A DNA stretch of 64,000 nucleotides, from assembly GCF_000633635.1 (NCBI RefSeq), contig NZ_AYPQ01000001.1:342817-406816 (forward strand). The letters are read 5' to 3'. Both the position numbers and the translations under genes were made by a program. Shown piece after piece: positions 1-8,566 of the stretch. Positions within the stretch are counted from its first letter, which is position 1. Each line of letters begins with the position of its first letter. The notes beneath the pieces were generated by a model. It did not search any database, had not been told where the DNA came from, and saw only the letters and a list, made by a program, of their open reading frames with translations. The stretch comes from Enterococcus crotali. GTDB lineage: Bacteria; Bacillota; Bacilli; Lactobacillales; Enterococcaceae.

Positions 1-497
1 TAGTCTGGGTCTTAACAAATGAGATGAATAGCATTAAAAATATAGTTTTTTTGAAATTAGGTGTAGATGGTATTTTCCCTATAAATGATTTCCCAGAAGA
101 ATTTTTATTAGTAATAAAGAATGCATTACATCGTCAACAAAGTGATCGTCCTCATCCTAGCCAACAAGATATACACACAATTTGGGAACAAGAAGATAAT
201 CAATTAGGTTCTCATAAAATTGAACTTTACCCTAGCAATTTAAGTGTGGCTATCAATGGACACAAAGAAGTAAGCCTAACGAGACTTGAGTATCGGGCTT
301 TTGAAATTTTATACAAAAAAAGAAATAAAGCCGTAACATATAAGGAAATCTATGAGTTTGTCTGGAAGTCAGAATTAGATAAAAAGCAATATCGCGTTGC
401 CAACATCATCTTTCATTTGAGAAAAAAAATAGAAGCGAGCTCAGAGGATGCTAACATCATAAAAACAGTTCGTTCAGTAGGTTACCGTCTCAGTTAG
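1..497 (+). CDS. Response regulator with C-terminal winged helix, 5' end outside window
   Basis: The frame is open from the window edge, so the true start lies upstream. An ATG at 24 is internal. The first ~45 residues look like the end of a receiver domain (LTNE...KLGVDGIFPIN, where the usual Lys-Pro of the last strand is replaced by Pro-Ile-Asn). Residues ~65-157 form an OmpR/PhoB-type winged helix: LTRLEYRAFEIL, YKEIYEFVW, and the end IIKTVRSVGYRLS. It lies ~100 bp upstream of the WxL operon on the same strand, the position of the ElrR-type regulator of enterococcal WxL loci, so local control is likely but inferred. Confidence 0.85.
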   Translation, partial: VWVLTNEMNSIKNIVFLKLGVDGIFPINDFPEEFLLVIKNALHRQQSDRPHPSQQDIHTIWEQEDNQLGSHKIELYPSNLSVAINGHKEVSLTRLEYRAFEILYKKRNKAVTYKEIYEFVWKSELDKKQYRVANIIFHLRKKIEASSEDANIIKTVRSVGYRLS

Positions 498-543
498 TAG
501 TCATTATAAGAAAAAAATTGTGTGAATAACACGATAAAGAAGC

Positions 544-579
544 ATTTCTTGCTCACGTTTAGGACCGTGAGCAAGAAAT
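544..579. promoter_or_regulatory. Perfect 14-bp inverted repeat ahead of the WxL operon
   Basis: Arms ATTTCTTGCTCACG (544-557) and CGTGAGCAAGAAAT (566-579) are separated by 8 bp. It sits 10 bp before the AAAGGAG ribosome binding site of the first WxL gene. No T-run follows the second arm, so it is not a standard terminator. It could be an operator, an mRNA-stabilising hairpin or a weak attenuator. Confidence 0.6.
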
Positions 580-604
580 CTAGGTTTAGAAAGGAGTTGA
601 AAAA

Positions 605-3024
605 ATGAAAATAGGGAAGAAAGTATTCACTTTCGGTGCAATTGGAATATTACTGGTATTTGGCAGTCTCTTTTTTATGAATCAGTCTTCAATAAAAGCT
701 TCTGAAACACCAACTAGTAACATTCGTTTGGAACAAACAGAAAAACAAATTCAAGAATCTTTAGATAATGAAGTATATTTTTCCTTAAACGTAAAATCTA
801 CAAAAAAAGATCAATTGATTTTACTAGAATACTCGGATGAAGTTACTTTTGATAAAGAGAAAATTCTTGAGATGAACAAAGAAAAAATCTCCCTTGTTCA
901 AATCGATGATGAGAAAAATCAGCTAGAATTAACTCTTAACCAAGAGTCAAAACAAGCCGTGCTATACTTTCAAGCAATGACTAGTCCAAACGTTAAACAG
1001 GTCATTCAAGCCTCATCAGAACAAGAGCGCTCAAATGAATTAATCATAGGAAAAGAAGACATAAAATCTGTTGAATCCTCCTCAGTCCGGCCAGATGAAA
1101 ACTTGCAAGCTCGTGCCAGTCTAGCAACACCTTATGCAGAGGAATGGACGGAGATATTCACGGCGGAAGAAGCTTCAATAATAGCGGGTGAAGGAAAAGA
1201 GTTACGCTATGGCTTTGGCCCAACAGACGCAATCGGCAAGACAAGTATTTCTGGTAATAAACAAAAGCAATTTGCTATTCCTAATGTAACATTTATGGAT
1301 AACGATAAACGAGTTCAGCATATTTACCATACTCAAAATCCTATGAGTAAACCAGAAGATGCAGGACAATCATTATGGACAAGTTACGGTTTGATTTATG
1401 CTTTCGGTAGTAATACAAGTCCTAGCATATTTAATACAGGGAGCCATGTTACTAGTGAAGGTTATAAATACTACAAACGTATCTTACCAAATGACATGAC
1501 CGTGTATAAACTAGTTTATAACACAGAATTTAGCACCAAAAAATTACGGGTAGAAATTTTAATGACTGGTAAGACAACGGGGACTGTAAATGTTGAATAC
1601 ACGGTGACAAATATCGGCACAGAACGTGAAGCCAATTTCATTGTTGGTTCGATGATTGATACTGAGTTGAATAAGAATGATAAAGTGCCAATTTATGCGA
1701 TTGGAGATAATAAAGGTGTGTATATCCAAGATGCTGGAGAAAATGGCTACAAACTTCAGTACTTATTTTCAGGTGGACCAGATTACGTACAAAACTGGAC
1801 CGGAAAACACTGGATTCAAGGGACAAATACACAGCCTAGAGATTACTTCTTAAGTCAGTTTTTTAATTATGATGATTCAGGTTTTACAACCTTAGATTCA
1901 CATGGTTATGAAGCAGAAAATTATCCAGCAGATCAGTTGGTTTATGTAACGTCTGATATTAGAAAGATGGATACTGCCATCTTTATGAAAAATCAACCAA
2001 CATCACTTGGAATCGATGAAAGCACCAAAATGACTTACGATGTAACTATCGGTCTTCCTGGAAATCCACCAGAAGTTTTTATCGATCAAGCTGATCAAGA
2101 GCTGATCCAAGGAAATGATTTTGAGGTTACAGGACAATGGCGGGATTCCGAGAGTCCTCTTGTAGATCTATATTACACGCTTAACGATGGGACAGCAGTA
2201 AAATTTGGAGATAAAGTTCCCAATGATATGACTAATCCTGGTAAAAAAATCAATTGGTCGTTCACGTTACCAAAATCTGCTTTGAGCCTTGGTAAACAAG
2301 TAATCAAAGTTTATGCCGTAGATAGTGAGGGACATACTTCAGAAGAGAAAGTTCTAAACTTGACAATCAAAGCAGGGGAAGCTGATTTAACTGTTCATTT
2401 TATTGATGAAGAAAACAATGTGATTCATCCAAAAATTGTCCTAACGAGAAAAGTTGGTAGTAAAGTTGATTTGACAAAAGAAGCAGATGTGCTGAAAGCC
2501 GTGAATGATCAACTAGAAAAAAAATATGAGATTCTTAGCTCACCAGTACCAGAGAATGCAATTGAGATTGTTGAAGGCGGTCGAGAGGTGACGTATCAAT
2601 TAAAGGGCGAATTGTATTAGTTTCCGCCCCCACTGAAATTGATTTTGGAACGCAAATCGTTAAGGCTGAGGAAAGTGTTATAGAAGAACCTGTTCGAATT
2701 GATGGTGCCTTAGTCATTCAAGATAGTAGAGCGACAAAAAAACCTTGGAAGCTACAAGCACGTATGAAACAAGAATTGACAAATAGTAATCAAGAAATTG
2801 TAACGAATGCTGTTCGCTATATATACAGCGGCAATGAAGTTACATTGAATGCTGGAATGCAAGATGTTGCTGTAGGTACAAATAAGGATGGAGCACCTAA
2901 TAAAGTGAGTGACAAGTGGTCTGCTTCAGGAGATGGCTTCAAATTAAAAACAGAAGTTGGTGCTGTCAAAGAATCTGGTATCTATGTAGGAATTATAGAA
3001 TGGGAATTACTTGAAGGACCATAA
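605..3024 (+). pseudogene. Large WxL-domain surface protein, frameshifted near 2607
   Basis: Start ATG at 605 follows AAAGGAG. It begins with a Sec signal peptide (hydrophobic residues ~8-26, cleavage near KASE). A long extracellular region follows, then an Ig-like segment (~500-600) and a MucBP-like segment (ADLTVHFIDEENNVI). The frame stops at 2620, but the next frame continues with IVLVSAPTEIDFG, KKPWKLQARM and a terminal GIIEWELLEGP, i.e. the peptidoglycan-binding WxL domain with both W-x-L motifs. Adding one G to the GGG run at ~2605-2607 restores an 806-residue protein. The gene is probably intact in the organism. It heads the WxL operon. Confidence 0.85.
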
Positions 3025-3040
3025 AAGGAGAGGGAAGAAT

Positions 3041-3397
3041 ATGAATAGAAAAAAAATACGACTCAGCATTCTGACCATCTCTATTTTAGGTCTCATGATT
3101 TTTTGGAAGCCGGTGGTGATTTATGCCGCTGATGGTGGTCAAGTTGGCCATGAAGCGGTGATTGAATTTTATCTAGAGGATGAAAAAAAAGAACCACCGA
3201 CAAGTACTTCAGATTCATTAAGTGATTTAAAAATTTCTGAAGAACCAAAACAAAGTAAGCCGATCGGGCGATTTCCACAAACTGGAGAAATCGTAAAAAA
3301 ATCACTGATGCTTAGTGGCATAGTGCTTGCTTTATCAGCGCTTTATGTCTATGTGAAAAAGCACAAAAAAGAACACGAAGGAGAGACCAAACCTTGA
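3041..3397 (+). CDS. Small sortase-anchored protein with FPQTG motif
   Basis: 118 residues from ATG 3041, with AAAGGAGAGG just upstream; a TTG at 3011 lies inside the previous gene's end and has no site. It has a signal peptide (residues ~8-30, VVIYAADG), a short polar spacer, then the sorting signal RFPQTGE, a hydrophobic segment (SLMLSGIVLALSALYVYV) and a KKHKK tail. FPQTG replaces canonical LPXTG. Small LPXTG-like partners are typical of WxL/Csc clusters. It overlaps the next gene by 4 bp, so the two are translationally linked. Confidence 0.85.
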   Translation: MNRKKIRLSILTISILGLMIFWKPVVIYAADGGQVGHEAVIEFYLEDEKKEPPTSTSDSLSDLKISEEPKQSKPIGRFPQTGEIVKKSLMLSGIVLALSALYVYVKKHKKEHEGETKP

Positions 3398-4185
3398 AAA
3401 AGATAATGACATTCACTTTTTGTTTCTCCGTCCTTCTTTTGCTCACTCCTAAGACTAATGTTCAGGCTCAGTCTGCTACAAATGAAGGAACGATTGGTTT
3501 TGATGCAGCGCTAATCCCGCCGCAAGTCGTGGATCCAGAAAAACCAGTGAAGCCAGTTGATCCAGGTCCTAGCCCATCTACAGAAGGATTCTTGCGAATT
3601 GATTTTGTACCTAGATTAGACTTTGGACGAAATCGATTATCTAAAGAAGATCAATTTTATCAGGCTAGAGCACAATTGTTTCATGACGATACAGGAGCAA
3701 GAGGCAATTTTGTTCAAGTGACAGATAGCCGTTCTACCGGAGCAGGCTGGACGTTACAAGTTCGTCAAGAAACAAACTTCATGATCCCAAACAACGAAGC
3801 ATCGGAACTAAAAGGCTCGTATATTTCTTTGGATAAATCGTGGACAAACTCTTCGATGGATAAAAAATACGCGCCATCATTAGTTAATGATGTGATCAAA
3901 ATCGATAAAATGCAAACAACTTATGATTTAGCTAAAGCTGATAAAGGAAAGGGTCAAGGCATTTGGAGTGTAGAATTTGGTGCTTCTGCTGAAAATGAGA
4001 ATGATTTAGATTCAACACTCACACCACTTGTTGATGAAACAGGTCAACAAGTTCTTGATCCTAGCTTTGAAAATAAGCAAATATATGAAAACAATGCAGT
4101 AACATTTTTTGTTCCAGGCTCACCTGATCGAAAACCTGGAAAATACCAAACGGTGCTGACTTGGATATTATCCGAGTTACCATAA
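3394..4185 (+). CDS. WxL-domain cell-surface protein
   Basis: 263 residues. The start is TTG 3394, overlapping the previous stop (TTGA) with GAAGGAGAG 8 bp upstream. It has a signal peptide ending near VQAQS, then a Pro-rich linker (VDPEKPVKPVDPGP). The WxL domain fills the remainder: RLDFGRN, GAGWTLQVRQ (first W-x-L) and VLTWILSELP (second). WxL domains bind peptidoglycan non-covalently and also pair with DUF916 proteins such as the one encoded at 5145. Second WxL gene of the operon. Confidence 0.9.
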   Translation: MKKIMTFTFCFSVLLLLTPKTNVQAQSATNEGTIGFDAALIPPQVVDPEKPVKPVDPGPSPSTEGFLRIDFVPRLDFGRNRLSKEDQFYQARAQLFHDDTGARGNFVQVTDSRSTGAGWTLQVRQETNFMIPNNEASELKGSYISLDKSWTNSSMDKKYAPSLVNDVIKIDKMQTTYDLAKADKGKGQGIWSVEFGASAENENDLDSTLTPLVDETGQQVLDPSFENKQIYENNAVTFFVPGSPDRKPGKYQTVLTWILSELP

Positions 4186-4215
4186 ATATTAAAAGATAAA
4201 TAGGGGGAAACACAA

Positions 4216-5031
4216 ATGAAAAAAAGAACACTATGTTCTATCGCGTTATTAGCTGCACTAGGTGCTAATGTATTACTACCAGCTGCTGCGAGTGCGGACA
4301 ATGGAAAAGCAACTCAAGCAAATGGACAAGGAACAATCGATTATGTAGAAGATTCTGGTAAAAATACAGATAAGGATCCAGAAAAACCTACAGATCCAGT
4401 AACACCACCATACACACCTAATCCAGATGATGGACCATTGAAAATCGATGGTGTTTCAGACATGAACTTCAAACAACAAAGTGCTGTCTTAACTGACGAA
4501 AACTATTTTGCTGAGCAAGTAGAAATTGATAAAAATGGAACAAAAGAAAAACGTGGTGTTTATTTACAATTAACAGATAAACGTATTGATAGCCGTGGAA
4601 AATGGGCTTTAAGAGCATCAATGACTCAACAATTTAAAGCTGCGTCTGGAAATGTGTTAAATAATGCTACAATTAGCTTTAAAAATCCAATCGTTGAAAC
4701 AGAAACAGATGCAGCAGTTAGTCCTCATGCAGTTTTAGCATCAACTGGTTCAGTATTTGAATTATTAGAAACTGGCAATGTCGTTGACGTTTTAGAAACG
4801 AAAGATGCTAAAGACGGTTTTGGTACGTATACTGTCGCTTTTGGTAATACAGTTGAATATAATACTAATACTGGAAAAGGAACAGCTGAAGATTCAACAG
4901 GTGTACCAAATGCAACCAATAAAAACAAAATTGAAAATGGTTCAGTATCATTATTCGTTCCAGGTAAAACTGTGAAAACCAAAGAAGCACATACTGCAAC
5001 AGTTTTGTGGGAAATTGCAGAAGTACTTTAA
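4216..5031 (+). CDS. WxL-domain cell-surface protein
   Basis: 271 residues, ATG 4216 after TAGGGGGAAA. Signal peptide residues 1-27 (cleavage near AASADN), then a Pro/Thr linker (DPEKPTDPVTPPYTPNPDD). The WxL domain is recognisable by MNFKQQSAVL, RGKWALRASM (W-x-L) and the end TATVLWEIAEVL, where the second motif is W-E-I. Architecture matches the preceding gene but the sequences are well diverged, so they are old paralogues. A hairpin follows before the DUF916 gene. Confidence 0.9.
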   Translation: MKKRTLCSIALLAALGANVLLPAAASADNGKATQANGQGTIDYVEDSGKNTDKDPEKPTDPVTPPYTPNPDDGPLKIDGVSDMNFKQQSAVLTDENYFAEQVEIDKNGTKEKRGVYLQLTDKRIDSRGKWALRASMTQQFKAASGNVLNNATISFKNPIVETETDAAVSPHAVLASTGSVFELLETGNVVDVLETKDAKDGFGTYTVAFGNTVEYNTNTGKGTAEDSTGVPNATNKNKIENGSVSLFVPGKTVKTKEAHTATVLWEIAEVL

Positions 5032-5070
5032 AATTAAGATTTAAATAAATAAACCGAGAATGTTTTAGAT

Positions 5071-5119
5071 GACAAGCTCACTAATTATTACGAATTTTAG
5101 TAATTGGGAGCTTGTCTTT
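5071..5119 (+). terminator. Hairpin between the WxL gene and the DUF916 gene
   Basis: GACAAGCTC...GAGCTTGTC arms (5071-5079 and 5108-5116) extend inward with CTAATTA/TAATT pairing and are followed by only TTT. It is either a leaky terminator that sets lower expression of the downstream membrane genes or an RNA-processing site. Confidence 0.55.
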
Positions 5120-5144
5120 AAATGAGAGGATTTGTTTTACGTTT

Positions 5145-6212
5145 ATGAAAAAATTTTTTCAGCAGTTAACTATTACCTTCTTTTTAATCATTGCTATTTC
5201 CTTTGTTCATACTCAAATAAGTGAGGCTTCCTCAGATCCTTCAGGAGCAGTTGGCTTTTTATATAAAAGCAACCATCCGGAAAATCAAATCGACGAGTCT
5301 GGTTATTTTAATTTGAAAATGACACCCGGACAAAAGCAGAAAGTATCAATCACATTATCAAACCTTAGTAAAGAAGAAGTCACTGTCAATGTAGGATTGA
5401 ATGGTGCTAGAACCAACTCTAATGGGGTTTTAGAATATGGAAAAACAAAACTTGATAAAGATACTTCAATGAAATTTGATTTTACTGATATTGTAAAAGC
5501 GCCTAAAACAGTCACACTTCCTCCAGAATCAGATAAGGATCTAGAGTTAGAGATCAATATGCCGGAAACAAGTTATGACGGTATTATTTTAGGGGGAATC
5601 CAGCTTCAAAAGGCGACAAAGGAAAACGAAAAGAAAGAAAATACAGGAACAACAATTATTAACGAATACGCCTATACGATTGCAATGTTGCTTAGAGAAA
5701 ACGATACAAACGTTGAACCTAAAATGGGCTATCTTAAAACATATGGAACACAGCCTAATGGACGGAATACAATAGTTGTAGATTTAGCCAATCAAGCAGC
5801 TAATTTATTGGAAGACTTGACTGTGGAAGTTCAAATCATGCCTGAGAAAAACGATGAAGTACTGTATGAATCGAAAAAAACAAAAATGAGAATGGCTCCA
5901 AACTCGGTTTTAAACTATCCAGTCAGCATGGAAGGTCAAGCGATGGTTCCAGGGAAATATCGGGCGCATGTTAAAGCTGCTTCAGCAGATAAAAACTGGG
6001 AATGGACCGAAACGTTTGAAATTACCAAAGAAGAAGCAGATAAGTTTAACCGTGAAGATATTGGTCTCGATCAAGAGCGCGGAATTGATTTCAAATTAGT
6101 CGGTATGATCATAGGAGGCGTCATAGGCCTTATCTTGATTATTTTCTTAGTCATTCGCTTTGCCGCAAATAAAAAGACCAAGAAAAAGAAACGCCCCTCT
6201 AAAAAAAGATAG
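5145..6212 (+). CDS. DUF916/DUF3324 WxL-interacting membrane protein
   Basis: 355 residues from ATG 5145; the frame opens at TTG 5112 but that start lacks a ribosome site, while GAGAGGA precedes 5145. Signal peptide (FFQQLTITFFLIIAISFVH), then DUF916 (VGFLYKSNHPENQ..., GYFNLKMTPGQKQKV) and DUF3324 (KPKMGYLKTYG-like region, YRAHVKAAS). A C-terminal membrane helix (LVGMIIGGVIGLILIIFLVI) ends in a lysine-rich tail. In the family these membrane-tethered proteins bind WxL domains and peptidoglycan, bridging wall and membrane. The WxL genes directly upstream are the expected partners. Confidence 0.9.
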   Translation: MKKFFQQLTITFFLIIAISFVHTQISEASSDPSGAVGFLYKSNHPENQIDESGYFNLKMTPGQKQKVSITLSNLSKEEVTVNVGLNGARTNSNGVLEYGKTKLDKDTSMKFDFTDIVKAPKTVTLPPESDKDLELEINMPETSYDGIILGGIQLQKATKENEKKENTGTTIINEYAYTIAMLLRENDTNVEPKMGYLKTYGTQPNGRNTIVVDLANQAANLLEDLTVEVQIMPEKNDEVLYESKKTKMRMAPNSVLNYPVSMEGQAMVPGKYRAHVKAASADKNWEWTETFEITKEEADKFNREDIGLDQERGIDFKLVGMIIGGVIGLILIIFLVIRFAANKKTKKKKRPSKKR

Positions 6213-6235
6213 GACGGAAAGTTGGAAGAGATAAA

Positions 6236-6898
6236 ATGACATTATTGGATTGGATTGCGGTCATAAGTTTAGCAATAGCAATTATCTTTCTTCTCTTTAT
6301 TCTCTTGTTCTTAGTGGGGATCATAAAAACTGGAAAAGAACAAAAAAAAATTCTGTTGATTCGAACTAAAAATAAACGTAAGAGAAAGGTAATTGCTAGA
6401 AAAAAGCGACAACTACAGAAGAAAAAGAAAAAAAGCATCGTTGCAAGCTTTTTATGTTTGATTGTCATGTTTATAGGCATTGCTACTTCTATGTATGCAG
6501 TTTATTATCAATCAACGAATCTAGGTGAGGAAGATAAAAAAGCAATTGTTTCAGGATATTACAATCTTCGAGATATTGAGGATCAATTGCAATTGGCTGA
6601 ATCAGGTGAAGGAGAACGGGCAGAGCAAAACCTAAAGAATCTTTCTTTACGGCTAGCAGCATTTGCTTTGAATAGAGCAGACTATCGTATTAATGGTGAT
6701 GGACAGATACGTATCAATCGCTATTATTCTTCGATGAAGGAGCTGGGAATCAATCTGTCTTCACAAGAAAAAGGCTTTTATAATGATCCGTCTTTACTAG
6801 AATCTTTTAAAGGAGATATTGAAAGAGTGAAGAAAAATGAGCAGGCTGTGATCGAGCAATTTAAAATAAACGAAAAATCATTGGCAGAAAAAAAATAA
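6236..6898 (+). CDS. Bitopic membrane protein of the WxL operon
   Basis: 220 residues, ATG 6236, 23 bp after the DUF916 gene. Two membrane helices (residues ~4-30 and ~78-97, FLCLIVMFIGIATSMYAVYY) flank a strongly basic loop (RTKNKRKRKVIARKKRQLQ). The C-terminal ~120 residues are helical and outside. I do not recognise a named family. Position suggests a structural or assembly role with the WxL complex. Confidence 0.75.
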   Translation: MTLLDWIAVISLAIAIIFLLFILLFLVGIIKTGKEQKKILLIRTKNKRKRKVIARKKRQLQKKKKKSIVASFLCLIVMFIGIATSMYAVYYQSTNLGEEDKKAIVSGYYNLRDIEDQLQLAESGEGERAEQNLKNLSLRLAAFALNRADYRINGDGQIRINRYYSSMKELGINLSSQEKGFYNDPSLLESFKGDIERVKKNEQAVIEQFKINEKSLAEKK

Positions 6899-6907
6899 CG
6901 GAGTTAA

Positions 6908-7669
6908 ATGTTTATGGCAAACACAGGGCATTCATCAAATAACAAAACTAAGTTACAAACGCCTTCAAATAAAAGAGCTCGGAAAAAGCGCCTAAAGAAC
7001 AAACATAAGACTCCAGTTATACAAAAGCAACATGAAGCAACTAAAAGGAAAAAACGGTCAAATCAAAGACCCAATAAAAAGAGAAATTCGATTTATTTAA
7101 AACGAAAAAGACAGCAAAAGTTTGTTCGATTTAGTCTTGAAATCAGTAGTTCAATCTTGATTGCGTGTATTTTTATCTGGGTGCTTTCCTTATTTTTATT
7201 TACCTTTTCAAAAGTTGATGGTTATAGCATGCTGCCAACACTTTCTGAAAATGATTTTGTGTACATCAATCGTCGAGCGAGAATCAAACGCTTTAGCATA
7301 GCTTATTTTAAGACACCTGATCAACACGGAAAAGCAATGCGTCGCATCATCGGATTACCTGGTGAAACTGTGGAGTACAAGGGCGATAAGTTGTTTGTGA
7401 ACAATGAAGAAGTAATGGAGTCGTTTATTGACAATCAAGAAGTAAAAAAAATGCAAAGTATGGATACTTTTTTTACAGAAGATTTTGATACAAAAACGAT
7501 CAAAAATGGTCAGCTAATAATTCCCAAAGATTCATACTTAGTATTGGGGGACAATAGACCCTATTCTACCGACAGTCGATATTATGGTTTCGTTCCGAAA
7601 GAAAATATTATCGGCGTTGTCAAAGTGAGAATTTTACCCATACACAAGATAGAAAATTTAAATCGATAA
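6908..7669 (+). CDS. lepB: Signal peptidase I (S26A), WxL-cluster type, catalytic Lys replaced by Arg
   Basis: 253 residues; GGAG at 6900 fits ATG 6914 (spacing 10) better than ATG 6908. A ~75-residue Lys/Arg-rich cytoplasmic extension precedes one membrane helix (SILIACIFIWVLSLFLF). Box B VDGYSMLPTL carries the nucleophile Ser107. Box D is AMRRIIGLPGE: the residue before R-I-I-G, normally the catalytic general-base Lys (KRxIGLPGD), is Arg145 here. Box E LGDNRPYSTDSR is normal. Family membership is clear; activity with Arg is uncertain. It is last in the WxL operon and could process WxL precursors. Confidence 0.88.
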   Translation: MFMANTGHSSNNKTKLQTPSNKRARKKRLKNKHKTPVIQKQHEATKRKKRSNQRPNKKRNSIYLKRKRQQKFVRFSLEISSSILIACIFIWVLSLFLFTFSKVDGYSMLPTLSENDFVYINRRARIKRFSIAYFKTPDQHGKAMRRIIGLPGETVEYKGDKLFVNNEEVMESFIDNQEVKKMQSMDTFFTEDFDTKTIKNGQLIIPKDSYLVLGDNRPYSTDSRYYGFVPKENIIGVVKVRILPIHKIENLNR

Positions 7670-7736
7670 TTAGCTGATACAAGCTATTTTAGATTGTGCA
7701 AAAAACATAGGAAGTATAAAGAAATCAGAGTTTAGT

Positions 7737-7781
7737 ACATATGTTGGCCTATTTTTATCATAAGAAATAGCCACATATTTA
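7737..7781 (+). other. Hairpin downstream of the WxL operon
   Basis: ATATGTTGGCCTATTT and AAATAGCCACATAT can pair with one or two bulges around a 10-nt loop. There is no T-run, so termination is uncertain. The rest of 7670-7900 shows nothing I can name. Confidence 0.35.
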
Positions 7782-7900
7782 TGAAAGAATAAAAGAATCA
7801 GCTGCTAATGAAGAGTGATTCATATCTCTTTCAAATGTATTTGATAATTTTGGTTTTTTTAAAGGGTCACTTAACAATATATTACGAGGAGATGTTATAA

Positions 7901-8257
7901 ATGAAAAAGAAATTATTAGTTATGTTTTCACTAGCAATGGGACTATTCATTCTGTTAGGGTTCGGAGGACAACAAGCCGAAGCAACAACTGCAAAAAACA
8001 CTTATTTTGAAAATCAAACAGAGGTAACCAATGCAAAATCAACTAACCCTAAATTAATTTTAAAGGGGGAAGTTACAGTTACTACTGAATCTGAAGCTAC
8101 AACTAAGTATGCAAAAATTTATACAGTTTATAACAACAGAAAATTTTATGATAGCTGTGCAAAATTAGTTTCTACAACACCAGAATATGATTCTAAAGGT
8201 CTTGAAACAGGAAGATATTTCCATGTTTACAAATTCTGTGGCTGTAAAGTAAAATAA
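7901..8257 (+). CDS. Small secreted protein of unknown function
   Basis: 118 residues, ATG 7901 with GAGGAGATG upstream. Clear signal peptide: MKKK, hydrophobic VMFSLAMGLFILLGFGG, cleavage near QAEATT. The mature ~90 residues are Thr/Lys-rich with three Cys, one at DSCAKL and a C-terminal C-G-C (KFCGCKVK), enough for one disulfide plus a free thiol. No family recognised. It stands alone between the WxL operon and an orphan integrase and has its own strong terminator, so it is a monocistronic accessory gene. Confidence 0.75.
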   Translation: MKKKLLVMFSLAMGLFILLGFGGQQAEATTAKNTYFENQTEVTNAKSTNPKLILKGEVTVTTESEATTKYAKIYTVYNNRKFYDSCAKLVSTTPEYDSKGLETGRYFHVYKFCGCKVK

Positions 8258-8306
8258 ATAATTAAGTAAATTGAGTGACTTCTTTAAAAACTATTATTAT
8301 ATACAA

Positions 8307-8346
8307 TGCCAAACAAAAAGAGTTTATTTTTTGTTTGGCATTTTTG
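8307..8346 (+). terminator. Rho-independent terminator of the small secreted gene
   Basis: TGCCAAACAAAAA (8307-8319) pairs with TTTTTTGTTTGGCA (8327-8340), followed by TTTTT. Confidence 0.85.
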
Positions 8347-8566
8347 TTCTTCAAATGATAATGAGAACGCTTTTGAAAGGAGTTTTAAAACATTTTTATA
8401 TAATATAGAGAAAAATATCGATAGCATACCAGATAAAACAAAAAAATATTAAATAGTAGTGTATATTTATAATGATATAAGGTATATTAAATTTACACTA
8501 TTTATTTTAATTATTTGGTTTGGAATAATTGAGTGTATGATTTGTTTGTTGAAAAGGGGTATAGAA

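Noticed and set aside
2590..2620. Programmed -1/+1 frameshifting in the WxL gene
   Set aside because: No slippery heptamer or downstream pseudoknot; the lesion fits a missing G in a short G-run like the other eleven sites.
8425..8520. Invertible promoter before the integrase
   Set aside because: The AAATAGTAGTGTA / TACACTATTT arms are imperfect and AT-rich, and no second copy or inversion partner is visible.
8459..8566. N-terminal 36-codon extension of the integrase
   Set aside because: Hydrophobic AT-rich translation unlike integrases; ATG 8567 has a ribosome site and the family's usual N-terminus.
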